From positions 1 to 7,965 of the forward strand of contig CAIUYS010000010.1 in the NCBI GenBank assembly GCA_903903365.1: a stretch of 7,965 bases of DNA, written 5' to 3'. Numbering within the stretch: the stretch's first letter is position 1; each line of letters begins with the position of its first letter. Of this stretch, positions 1 to 5,289 are shown piece after piece. Below the pieces are notes generated by a model. The model was not told the DNA's origin, did no database searches, and saw only the letters and a program-made list of their open reading frames with translations. Origin of the DNA: an uncultured Methylococcaceae bacterium (GTDB taxonomy: Bacteria; Pseudomonadota; Gammaproteobacteria; Methylococcales; Methylomonadaceae). The position numbers were made by a program, and so were the translations under genes.

Positions 1-135
1 ACGCTCAGTCGTATCAGAAAATGGGAAAATAAAATCTACTTTGGACAAAACGCCCTGCATAATCAGAGCGGGATATTAAGCGTCGGTGATATCGTTCAGG
101 TTAAAGTGATTGGTGCAAAACAACCGCCGATTTAA
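1..135 (+). CDS. MOSC-domain protein, C-terminal end (cut by window start)
   Basis: The first 44 codons are open from the window edge to a TAA at 133-135. The peptide contains YFGQNALHNQSG followed by LSVGDIVQVKVIG. This is the usual end of a MOSC domain (FGQN, then a G-x-(I/L)-x-VGD-x-V strand), the sulfur-carrier domain found in molybdenum cofactor sulfurases and in YcbX/YiiM-type proteins. Family knowledge: MOSC proteins bind molybdenum cofactor and take part in N-hydroxylated base reduction or sulfur transfer. The catalytic cysteine region would lie upstream of the window, so the exact subfamily cannot be decided. The gene converges on the DUF2380 gene, with 44 bases between the two stop codons. 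Confidence 0.7.
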   Translation, partial: TLSRIRKWENKIYFGQNALHNQSGILSVGDIVQVKVIGAKQPPI

Positions 136-164
136 TTTAAGGAAATTTTTTTCTTCGTGGTGCT

Positions 165-201
165 AATCATTAAAACCATTTAGTTAAGGGATTTAATGAT
201 T
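165..201. terminator. AT-rich inverted repeat between convergent genes, possible terminator
   Basis: AATCATTAAA at 165-174 is perfectly complementary to TTTAATGATT at 192-201, separated by 17 bases and followed on the plus strand by a short T run (to 205). It sits between the MOSC gene and the convergent DUF2380 gene and overlaps the stop codon of the latter. The stem is almost all A/T and the loop is long, so it would be a weak terminator at best. The position between two converging genes is the main support. Confidence 0.3.
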
Positions 202-686
202 TTTTCAGTGAGAGATTCTACACCTTTTACGATTATTTTTTTCTCGCCGCCTTTAACTTCGTAAAGGTATTCACCAACCAGGGCTTCTTTTTTGACATCG
301 ACCAGATGCGTCATGAGATAAAAAAACAAAAAACTGGGCTTGTGCAGTCTTCCAACGATCACATAATCCGCATTAAATTGTTTGCCCAGTTGAGCCGCAA
401 CATCCGGATGATCAAAAAGATAACCAGCCCCGGCAGTCGCTAATTGTTGGGCATCCGGATTGATGGACACTATGTCGTAACCTGATTTTTTAAGTTCGTT
501 TTCCATTAGCGGCTTAATTGACGCTGTGCGGATTATTTCTGCCGGTATGCGTGGAGCAAGTGTCATGTCTTTTAACTCAAAATCCAGAACTGCTATGCGG
601 GGATTTGCAGATACATCAGCAAATGTCATGCACATTAATAGCGCGAAAAACAAGGAGTGCAATTTAACGATCTTATTCTTTTTCAT
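180..686 (-). CDS. DUF2380 family exported protein
   Basis: This gene encodes 168 residues. The first 27 form a signal peptide: basic MKKNKIVK, a hydrophobic stretch LFFALLMCM, and a likely signal peptidase I site VSA before N28. The mature part starts with RIAVLDFELKDMT, a conserved beta strand that recurs in DUF2380 proteins, and later has NADYVIVGRLHKPS (about residues 105-118). The fold seems related to periplasmic proteins with an 'AVLDF...DYVIVG' pattern, such as the CsgG/TolB-N type. That relation is inference; no enzymatic motif is visible and the function is unknown. The length is typical of the family. It is transcribed divergently from the VIT transporter gene across 228 bases. The ATG at 686 is chosen because it gives a complete signal peptide. 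I see no strong ribosome binding site. Confidence 0.75.
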   Translation of the reverse strand: MKKNKIVKLHSLFFALLMCMTFADVSANPRIAVLDFELKDMTLAPRIPAEIIRTASIKPLMENELKKSGYDIVSINPDAQQLATAGAGYLFDHPDVAAQLGKQFNADYVIVGRLHKPSFLFFYLMTHLVDVKKEALVGEYLYEVKGGEKKIIVKGVESLTEKIIKSLN

Positions 687-736
687 AAGTTATAATCTTG
701 ATAAATTAAGACGCAAAAGTGTAAGTCAACCGACTG

Positions 737-776
737 ATAGCAACTATCTAAAGCGGCCTTATCATTGCTATAGATA
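737..776. repeat. Dyad symmetry in the divergent DUF2380-VIT intergenic region
   Basis: ATAGCAA at 737-743 pairs with TTGCTAT at 765-771, and an overlapping TATCTA at 745-750 pairs with TAGATA at 771-776. The site lies between two divergent genes, one of them a metal transporter, so an operator is possible. I do not see a good match to a Fur box, and I cannot place a convincing promoter around it. Confidence 0.25.
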
Positions 777-903
777 AAAACAATATAACGCTTTAGGGAG
801 GCAAGTAAAGATTGTTTATGTTTACTTTGAATAAGTACCTACATTTTGAAAAAGGTCAGAATTAAACAGTTTCTGCTGATCTTCTGTAACGTAATTAACG
901 TAA

Positions 904-908
904 AAGGA
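904..908 (+). promoter_or_regulatory. Ribosome binding site that decides the VIT start
   Basis: AAGGA ends six bases before the ATG at 915. It lies directly against the ATG at 909 with no spacer, so 915 is the better start. A TTG at 846 in the same frame would add 23 residues that match nothing in the family. Confidence 0.6.
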
Positions 909-914
909 ATGCTA

Positions 915-1601
915 ATGCATCACGAAACCCACCGCACTCATCGTATAGGCTGGCTACGTGCCGCTGTTTTAGGCGCAAATGATGGCATTGTGTCAACAGC
1001 CAGTTTAATTGTGGGTATTGCCGCCTCCCATGCCGCACATAACGATATCGTATTGGCCGGTGTAGCCGGACTGGTTGCAGGAGCCATGTCGATGGCAGCC
1101 GGTGAATATGTTTCAGTCAGTTCGCAAGCCGATACCGAACAAGCTGATTTGGCGCGTGAACGCAGAGAGTTGGATGAAAATATTGAGCATGAACAAAAAG
1201 AATTGCAGGCTATTTATGTAGCGCGAGGACTTGATCCTGTCCTGGCCGAACAAGTCGCCGAACAATTAATGAATCATGATGCCTTGGGTGCGCACGCCCG
1301 TGATGAGCTGGGTATTTCTGCAACAGGCACAGCACGCCCCATTCAAGCTGCACTGACTTCGGCAGCCACTTTCGCCATTGGCGCAGTGTTGCCACTATTA
1401 ATTGTCCTGTTTGCCCCTGAGCCAAACTTAGTCATTTTTGTGTCATCTGCCTCTTTGTTGTTTCTCGCCTTACTGGGTACTTTAGCCGCTTATACCGGCG
1501 GCTCCGGTATTATTAAAAGCGCTTTTCGGGTAACCTTCTGGGGTGCGTTGGCGATGGGCTTAACTGCGGGTGTCGGGGCTGTTTTTGGAACTATTGTGTA
1601 A
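915..1601 (+). CDS. VIT/CCC1-family iron or manganese transporter
   Basis: The 228-residue inner-membrane protein of the VIT1/CCC1 family (DUF125) is predicted to export or sequester Fe2+ or Mn2+ by proton exchange. It starts MHHETHRTHRIGWLRAAVLG, as many bacterial members do. Five membrane segments are visible at about 15-37, 44-66, 145-167, 171-193 and 202-227. A charged helical region at about 70-135 separates the second and third. With an offset of 20, residues D23, M60, E82, E85, E93 and E96 fall on the acidic and methionine ligands I recall for the eucalyptus VIT1 structure (D43, M80, E102, E105, E113, E116). The conserved GANDGIVS and GEYVSVSSQ motifs are present. The length is usual for the family and nothing looks damaged. 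The metal actually carried cannot be told from sequence. The gene appears to stand alone and is divergent from the DUF2380 gene. Confidence 0.93.
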   Translation: MHHETHRTHRIGWLRAAVLGANDGIVSTASLIVGIAASHAAHNDIVLAGVAGLVAGAMSMAAGEYVSVSSQADTEQADLARERRELDENIEHEQKELQAIYVARGLDPVLAEQVAEQLMNHDALGAHARDELGISATGTARPIQAALTSAATFAIGAVLPLLIVLFAPEPNLVIFVSSASLLFLALLGTLAAYTGGSGIIKSAFRVTFWGALAMGLTAGVGAVFGTIV

Positions 1602-1603
1602 AA

Positions 1604-1657
1604 TAGCTTTACGATAACTCAGCAGTGCATTTGAATTTTGCTTTAGAATCGGATTGA
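1604..1657 (+). pseudogene. Short HepT-like fragment, paralogous to the remnant at 2815-3045
   Basis: Between stops at 1604-1606 and 1655-1657 the frame reads DNSAVHLNFALESD. The remnant at 2815-3045 contains NKNAAHLNFALES, and over the first 23 bases from CATTT the two DNA copies share 21 (1628-1650 against 2918-2940). The similarity is at the DNA level, so this is very likely a second, shorter copy of the same family. It begins two bases after the VIT stop codon and cannot be expressed as a useful protein. Confidence 0.5.
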
Positions 1658-1776
1658 GGCTCTGGCACTTTAGCTTGCGTTTACGTCCTGATTGTCTTGA
1701 GATAAATGCTCTATTAGTTGGTAGGTAATTAACTTGAGTTTTACAAGCTGCACCAACCGATGCGAAACTTCAATAA

Positions 1777-1899
1777 TGGAACGTAGCAATTGGCCTGCGC
1801 AACCGTATTGTGCATGAGCATATGAGCGTTGATATGTCAGTGGTATTTGCGTTAGTAGAACAACAAGGCTATCAGTTTATCGTAGATTTTTTACGTTAA
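1777..1899 (+). pseudogene. HepT (DUF86) toxin, C-terminal remnant
   Basis: After a stop at 1774-1776 the frame gives about 40 residues ending in TAA at 1897-1899. It includes AIGLRNRIVHEHMSVDM and then VVFALVEQQGYQFIVDFL. The G-L-R-N-x-x-V-H-E-(Y/H) block is the RX4-6H RNase motif of HEPN/HepT toxins of the MntA-HepT system, here with H in place of the usual Y. A full HepT is about 110-140 residues; everything before the motif is missing, and there is no MntA partner next to it. It is a fragment, not a functional toxin. The call rests on one motif of about 12 residues plus its position near the end of the frame. Confidence 0.6.
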
Positions 1900-2012
1900 C
1901 CGATCTCAACACTATAATTAAAGTATTTTTAATAAACGCTTTTTTTGATTTTTTAGCAATAATTACGAGTTTACAGCAACCTGAATTGTAAATTTAATTT
2001 CTGAAAGCCTAT

Positions 2013-2297
2013 ATGTACCCCTTAAGTAAAACGCCTGATACTGACGAATATTACAATCGCTTGATTCAACAGGGTGAGAGCGGTCGGGTGAAATTTAAAA
2101 CCAGCTTTCAGAAAGAACTTATTGAAACATTGGTTGCTTTCGCCAATTCCAAAGGTGGCTTGGTGTTAGTCGGGATAAGCGATGCCGGTCAAATAACGGG
2201 TGTTGATATTAAAGCGGAAACTCTGCAAGATACTCTGTTTAAAGTAAACCCTTTTTCGTTGATTTTTGCCTATTCTGCAGATGCCGGAATAGAATAA
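2013..2297 (+). pseudogene. AlbA_2 (Schlafen-like) DNA/ATP-binding protein, truncated after the N-terminal domain
   Basis: The 94-codon frame starts at ATG 2013 and contains QQGESGRVKFKTSF, ETLVAFANSKGGLVLVGISD and GQITGVDI-AETLQD. This is the standard signature of the AlbA_2 domain (E-x-x-x-x-EFK-x-S, then AFAN-(S/T)-xGG-x-(I/V)-x-(I/V)GV-D-x-G). Family members usually run 350-500 residues and carry a divergent ATPase-like or winged-helix C-terminal half. Here the protein changes character after about residue 72 and stops at 2295-2297, about 30 bases before the group II intron maturase remnant. A small AlbA_2-only protein is not impossible, but the surroundings favour a 3' truncation. The usual acidic residue of the EFK motif is replaced (VKFK). 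The ribosome binding site is weak. Confidence 0.65.
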
Positions 2298-2325
2298 AAA
2301 CAAGTATTGTTGAAAAGCTCAATCT

Positions 2326-2548
2326 GATATAGCGTGTTTGTTTAACTACTTTAAGCATATAAAGAAGAGTGAATTGAAGGCAATGGATGGCTTTGTACGA
2401 CGCAGATTATGCAGTATTTTGCGGAAGTTTCAAAAGAAAGGAGGGGACGGGATGAAATATCCAAGACCATCAACAATGGACAAATGCCTGCTTCGCGAGC
2501 TTGGGACTTTTCACAATATACGAAGCCCATGCGGTGAGTGTGGAATAA
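2326..2548 (+). pseudogene. Group II intron reverse transcriptase/maturase, frameshifted C-terminal remnant
   Basis: From about 2326 the frame contains FNYFKHIKKSELKAMDGFV, then RRRLCSILRK. This matches the thumb/maturase end of group II intron-encoded proteins (YFK-x-x-x, LDGWIRRRLR-x-ILRK). In the next frame, after 2455, DHQQWTNACFASLGLF and EAHAVSVE follow, which is the usual DHQRWPNA-F-F---GL-F tail, ending at TAA 2546-2548. The two halves need a frame change of +1 at about 2450-2457, and a TGA stands just before the second half in its own frame. Only about 70 of some 400-600 residues remain: the reverse transcriptase palm and fingers are gone. I found no domain V hairpin with its usual AGC base and GAAA tetraloop downstream, so no mobile intron is left. 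Confidence 0.78.
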
Positions 2549-2560
2549 TAAATTAAAATA

Positions 2561-2580
2561 ACCGACTCTTAGGACTCGGT
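2561..2580. repeat. Short hairpin after the intron remnant
   Basis: ACCGACTC at 2561-2568 pairs with GACTCGGT at 2573-2580 with one C-C mismatch around a TTAG loop. There is no T run after it, so it is not a convincing terminator. Its position 12 bases past the maturase stop is where intron domains V and VI would lie, but the sequence does not match domain V. Confidence 0.4.
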
Positions 2581-2632
2581 TTATGGGTAAAAAAGACTTA
2601 CTTTGACTGTTCATTGACCTGCGTAAGGCCAC

Positions 2633-2666
2633 TGATAGATAAGATCTATGTTAATCTTATCTATCA
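2633..2666. repeat. Perfect 13-base inverted repeat
   Basis: TGATAGATAAGAT at 2633-2645 is perfectly complementary to ATCTTATCTATCA at 2654-2666 around an 8-base loop. The flanking ACT (2631-2633) and AGT (2669-2671) extend the symmetry with a small bulge. No T run follows, so a terminator is doubtful. It may be an element end, a protein binding site or part of a small repeat element, in a stretch (2549-2814) without any gene I recognise. Confidence 0.55.
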
Positions 2667-2683
2667 ACAGTTACAGAATGTAG

Positions 2684-2796
2684 ATTGTTTTTTTGGTTAC
2701 ACCAAGTTATAAGTTATGATAGGCAGTTGATTACCCTTCATCTACAATCCTATGATTGCCTGTCTGAAGAATTTAAAAACCAAACAATGATAGGCA
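2684..2796. repeat. Cluster of imperfect inverted and direct repeats
   Basis: ATGATAGGCA occurs twice in direct orientation, at 2716-2725 and 2787-2796, 71 bases apart. ATTGTTT plus TTTTGGTT at 2684-2698 is matched in inverted orientation by AACCAAACAAT at 2778-2788, apart from four extra T bases. TGTAGAT near 2680 pairs with ATCTACA near 2741. No gene is visible. The arrangement suggests the worn ends of a small element, but I cannot assign it to a family. Confidence 0.35.
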
Positions 2797-2814
2797 AACT
2801 CAAATAGATTGTAA

Positions 2815-3045
2815 AAACTTGGTCTCGTTGACGGTGTCGAAAAGTGGTAGTTGGTTCGCAATATTCGCAACAAATGTGCCCATGATTATCTAGACGATCC
2901 TAACAAAAATGCGGCGCATTTAAATTTTGCATTAGAATCAGTTAGTGTTTTATATGTCATGTTAACAACTATCAGCAATCGATTAAAAACTGCATATCCT
3001 TTGCTTGAACTGGGCAAAGCGCTGCTAGAGTATCCGCATGATTAG
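2815..3045 (+). pseudogene. HepT-like protein remnant with in-frame amber codon
   Basis: After a stop at 2812-2814 the frame reads KLGLVDGVEKW, then a TAG at 2848-2850, then LVRNIRNKCAHDYLDDP and AAHLNFALESVSVLYVML, and ends at TAG 3043-3045. The pattern W-x-x-x-R-x-(I/L)-RN-x-x-AH-(D/E)-Y is that of HepT-like (HEPN fold) proteins, often annotated as toxin-antitoxin partners of a nucleotidyltransferase. The reading before and after the TAG matches the family continuously, so the amber codon interrupts a former gene rather than marking its end. The N-terminal half is missing (a full protein is about 140-150 residues). Translation from TTG at 2851 would give 64 residues starting inside the RNase-like motif, which is unlikely to be functional. 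Confidence 0.65.
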
Positions 3046-3064
3046 CTACTGTAACTTAATGTTT

Positions 3065-3081
3065 TCAATCGAGCCCATTGA
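3065..3081. repeat. REP-like hairpin, short copy
   Basis: TCAAT at 3065-3069 pairs with ATTGA at 3077-3081 around CGAGCCC. It looks like a shortened copy of the hairpin at 3121-3149, lacking the inner TCTGA. Confidence 0.4.
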
Positions 3082-3120
3082 TTATAAAAAACTGAAATCC
3101 CCGGGTAACGCAATTTATAC

Positions 3121-3149
3121 AAATCAATCGAGTCTGACCCCATTGATTT
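3121..3149. repeat. REP-like hairpin with GAGTCTGACCCC loop
   Basis: AAATCAAT at 3121-3128 pairs perfectly with ATTGATTT at 3142-3149 around CGAGTCTGACCCC. From memory, the loop motif (reverse complement GGGGTCAGACTCG) recurs in many environmental gammaproteobacterial genomes near REP-associated or other transposase genes. That link is recollection, not shown by this window. The copy sits directly before the Rpn nuclease remnant. Confidence 0.45.
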
Positions 3150-3344
3150 CCTACAAAGATAGGATTGGAGCAAGGACTGGAACAGGGATTAGATCAAGGA
3201 GAATGGCAGGCGAAAATGAAAATAATAGAAAATGCCGCACAAATAGGCTCAACCATGCAGAATATTATTGAACTTACTGGGCTTGATGAGGAAAAAATCA
3301 GGTCATTGCTGCCTCAAAATAAAAGAATGATTGCAAGACCTTAG
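3150..3344 (+). pseudogene. Rpn/PD-(D/E)XK transposase-like nuclease, C-terminal tail
   Basis: After a TGA at 3144-3146 the frame continues to TAG 3342-3344. It carries three near-identical tetrapeptides LEQG, LEQG, LDQG, then EWQAKMKIIENAAQIG and NIIELTGLDEEKIRSLL. This is the characteristic end of the Rpn family of recombination-promoting nucleases/putative transposases: glycine- and glutamate-rich tandem repeats followed by a helix and an 'ITGLS-x-EEI' motif. The N-terminal PD-(D/E)XK nuclease domain (about 200 residues) is absent and no start codon with a ribosome binding site is visible. The fragment is therefore inactive. A longer overlapping frame at 3038-3271 is in another phase and matches nothing. 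Confidence 0.7.
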
Positions 3345-3401
3345 CCCATTTTTTTTAGGCGGCACATAATACACCCACTTTGAGCTGTTCACATTTTCAA
3401 G

Positions 3402-3425
3402 CTTCCGGCTCTGCCGGAGGTTTTT
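3402..3425 (+). terminator. Intrinsic terminator upstream of rfbF
   Basis: CTTCCGGC at 3402-3409 pairs with GCCGGAGG at 3413-3420 (one T-G wobble) around a TCT loop, followed directly by TTTTT at 3421-3425. This is a good Rho-independent terminator on the plus strand, only 30 bases before the rfbF start. It could end transcription from the debris region, or act as an attenuator in the leader of the sugar operon if the promoter lies further upstream. Confidence 0.8.
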
Positions 3426-3455
3426 GACTTATAAAACTTACAAAGACAATTTGAC

Positions 3456-4229
3456 ATGAAAGCAATCATTCTTGCCGGTGGACTAGGCACACGGATTAGT
3501 GAAGAAACGTCAACGCGGCCTAAGCCAATGGTTGAAATTGGTGGTAAGCCGATACTCTGGCATATCATGAAAACCTATTCAGCGCATGGCATACATGATT
3601 TTGTTATTTGTTGCGGCTATAAAGGTTATGTTATTAAAGAGTATTTTGCCAATTACTTTCTGCACATGTCCGATGTGACGTTTGATATGCAAAACAATCA
3701 GATGGAAGTGCATCAACGCAATGCTGAACCGTGGCGGGTAACGCTGGTAGATACCGGAGAAGATACCCTGACAGGTGGCCGTTTGAAGCGCGTGAGCAGT
3801 TACGTGAAAGACGAGGAGGCCTTCTGTTTTACCTACGGTGATGGGGTTGCTGATATCAATATCAGTGCACAGATAGCATTTCATAAACAGCACGGCAAGC
3901 GTGCGACTATAACTGCTGTACAACCACCTGGACGTTATGGTGCGCTTGATATGAATGGAAAAACCGTCTGTGGCTTTATTGAGAAACCACAAGGTGATGG
4001 CGGTTGGATTAATGGCGGATTCTTTGTCTTATCACCAAAGTGTATCGATTTGATTGCTGATGATAGTTCTTCATGGGAAGGTGAACCACTCACTAAACTT
4101 GCCTCTGATGGTGAGCTAATGGCTTATGAGCACAGCGGGTTTTGGCAACCCATGGACACCTTGCGTGACAAAAACCATTTGGAAGAGCTTTGGCAAAGCG
4201 GCAAAGCTCCGTGGAAGGTGTGGAAGTGA
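3456..4229 (+). CDS. rfbF: Glucose-1-phosphate cytidylyltransferase
   Basis: This 257-residue cytoplasmic enzyme makes CDP-glucose and pyrophosphate from CTP and alpha-D-glucose-1-phosphate, the first step of CDP-6-deoxyhexose synthesis. It has the nucleotidyltransferase signature LAGGLGTR at 6-13, followed by the SEET sequence typical of RfbF rather than RmlA. RPKPMVEIGGKPIL at 21-34 includes the conserved lysine K23. Other matches are YGDGVADI at 127-134 with metal-binding D129, and FIEKP...GGWINGGFFV at about 174-191. The length is exactly that expected. The ATG at 3456 gives the canonical MKAIILAGG start, though the ribosome binding site is weak (AAAG at 3442-3445). The stop codon overlaps the rfbG start by four bases. 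It is the first gene of the operon. Confidence 0.97.
   Translation: MKAIILAGGLGTRISEETSTRPKPMVEIGGKPILWHIMKTYSAHGIHDFVICCGYKGYVIKEYFANYFLHMSDVTFDMQNNQMEVHQRNAEPWRVTLVDTGEDTLTGGRLKRVSSYVKDEEAFCFTYGDGVADINISAQIAFHKQHGKRATITAVQPPGRYGALDMNGKTVCGFIEKPQGDGGWINGGFFVLSPKCIDLIADDSSSWEGEPLTKLASDGELMAYEHSGFWQPMDTLRDKNHLEELWQSGKAPWKVWK
4213..4218 (+). promoter_or_regulatory. Ribosome binding site that decides the rfbG start
   Basis: GGAAGG lies seven bases before the GTG at 4226. It supports that GTG over the upstream in-frame TTG at 4190 or GTG at 4211, and GTG 4226 overlaps the rfbF stop as GTGA. Confidence 0.65.
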
Positions 4230-5287
4230 ATCCGGATTTCTGGCGCAACAAGCGCGTCTTTCTGACGGGGCATACCGGATTTAAAGGTGGTTGGCTGGCA
4301 CTCTGGTTGCAATCTATGGGTGCGCATGTCGTGGGTTATGCGCTTGCTCCACCCACTAATCCAAGTCTGTTTGAAGTTGCCGGGATTGGCACAGACATGA
4401 CCAGTATTATCGGCGACATAAGGGATCTCGCTACATTACGTGCAGCCTTTGCCAAGCACCAACCAGAGATAGTGATACATTTGGCTGCGCAGGCGCTGGT
4501 GCGCCACTCCTATAATGATCCGGTCGAGACCTACTCCACTAATGTTATGGGTACGGTAAATGTGCTTGAGGCTGTTCGTCATACTGACACTGTAAGAGCC
4601 GTAGTCAACGTCACCACTGATAAATGTTACGAAAACCGCGAATGGGTTTGGAGTTACCGTGAAAACGAAGCCATGGGCGGATTCGATCCCTACTCCAGCA
4701 GCAAAGGTTGTGCAGAGTTAGTCACTGCCGCTTATCGCCGGTCTTTTTTTCAGCCTAACGGCATCGCTTTGGCGAGTGCGCGTGCAGGCAATGTCATCGG
4801 CGGCGGTGACTGGGCAGACGATCGCTTGATACCCGACTTTCTGCGTGCCATTGATGCCGGAGCAACATTAAAAGTTCGCTCTCCAAAATCTACACGCCCT
4901 TGGCAGCACGTTTTAGAACCCCTGTCCGGTTACTTGCGACTCGCCGAATATCTTTTCATGGAAGGTGACACTTTTGCCGAAGGCTGGAATTTCGGTCCGA
5001 ATGATGAAGATGCCCGTCCGGTAAGCTGGATCATTGAGCGTTTAGCAGAAATGCAGCAAGGCATGAAGTGGCAATTTGACCCGACACCTCAGCCGCACGA
5101 AGCGCATTATCTTAAACTGGATAGTAGTAAAGCGAAAATCCGACTAGACTGGCAAGCGCGTTGGCGCTTGCAAACCGCGCTGCAAAAAACACTGGAATGG
5201 CATCAGGCATGGCGTAATGGCGAAGATATGCAAGCAGTGACCTTGTCGCAAATTGCTCAATATCAGACAGTGGCTAAGGTTGGTTAA
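4226..5287 (+). CDS. rfbG: CDP-glucose 4,6-dehydratase
   Basis: The 353-residue extended short-chain dehydrogenase/reductase converts CDP-glucose to CDP-4-keto-6-deoxyglucose with bound NAD. Starting at GTG 4226 the protein begins NPDFWRNKRVFLTGHTGFKG, the normal RfbG N-terminus with its NAD-binding TGHTGFKG at 14-21. TTDKCYEN contains T131, D132 and K133, and DPYSSSK contains Y156 and K160. The spacing of 25 between T and Y is the same as in the Yersinia enzyme (T134, Y159, as I recall). ARAGNVIGGGDWADDRLIPD at about 185-204 is the highly conserved substrate loop of the family. The length is as expected and all key residues are present. It is coupled to rfbF by the GTGA overlap and followed two bases later by the epimerase gene. 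Confidence 0.97.
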   Translation: MNPDFWRNKRVFLTGHTGFKGGWLALWLQSMGAHVVGYALAPPTNPSLFEVAGIGTDMTSIIGDIRDLATLRAAFAKHQPEIVIHLAAQALVRHSYNDPVETYSTNVMGTVNVLEAVRHTDTVRAVVNVTTDKCYENREWVWSYRENEAMGGFDPYSSSKGCAELVTAAYRRSFFQPNGIALASARAGNVIGGGDWADDRLIPDFLRAIDAGATLKVRSPKSTRPWQHVLEPLSGYLRLAEYLFMEGDTFAEGWNFGPNDEDARPVSWIIERLAEMQQGMKWQFDPTPQPHEAHYLKLDSSKAKIRLDWQARWRLQTALQKTLEWHQAWRNGEDMQAVTLSQIAQYQTVAKVG

Positions 5288-5289
5288 TT

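Larger units (their letters stand above)
1602..2012. other. Gene-free stretch with toxin-antitoxin debris
   Basis: No intact gene lies between the VIT stop and the AlbA_2 fragment. Two HepT-related fragments are listed separately. The part at 1658-1776 holds nothing I recognise on the plus strand. A minus-strand frame ending at 1670 (peptide RSIIEVSHRLVQLVKLKL and onward) has protein-like composition, but I cannot place it, and upstream it overlaps the HepT fragment. The last 110 bases are AT-rich with several T runs and no clear hairpin. Confidence 0.6.

Noticed and set aside
846..914. TTG at 846 as a longer start for the VIT transporter
   Set aside because: The extra 23 residues match nothing in the family and TTG 846 has no good ribosome binding site; ATG 915 has AAGGA at six bases and gives the usual N-terminus.
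1670..1783. Minus-strand frame with peptide RSIIEVSHRLVQLVKLKL as a gene fragment
   Set aside because: The composition looks protein-like, but I recognise no family, its upstream extension is antisense to the HepT motif, and it has no start signal.
2351..2632. Minus-strand open frame across the maturase remnant
   Set aside because: It is antisense to recognisable maturase sequence and resembles no protein family I know.
2549..2640. Group II intron domains V and VI after the maturase remnant
   Set aside because: The hairpin at 2561-2580 lacks the AGC base, the bulge and the GNRA tetraloop of domain V.
2631..2815. Integron attC site or CRISPR repeats
   Set aside because: No paired RYYYAAC/GTTRRRY cores and no regularly spaced repeats; only two copies of a 10-base direct repeat occur.
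3038..3271. Open frame of 77 codons starting MISYCNLMF
   Set aside because: It runs out of phase through the REP-like hairpins and the Rpn tail, whose LEQG repeats in another frame are clearly the former coding sequence.
3354..3370. ops/JUMPstart-like GGCGGCACAT upstream of the sugar operon
   Set aside because: The first five bases match the RfaH ops element GGCGGTAG but the essential later bases do not, and no wider JUMPstart sequence is present.
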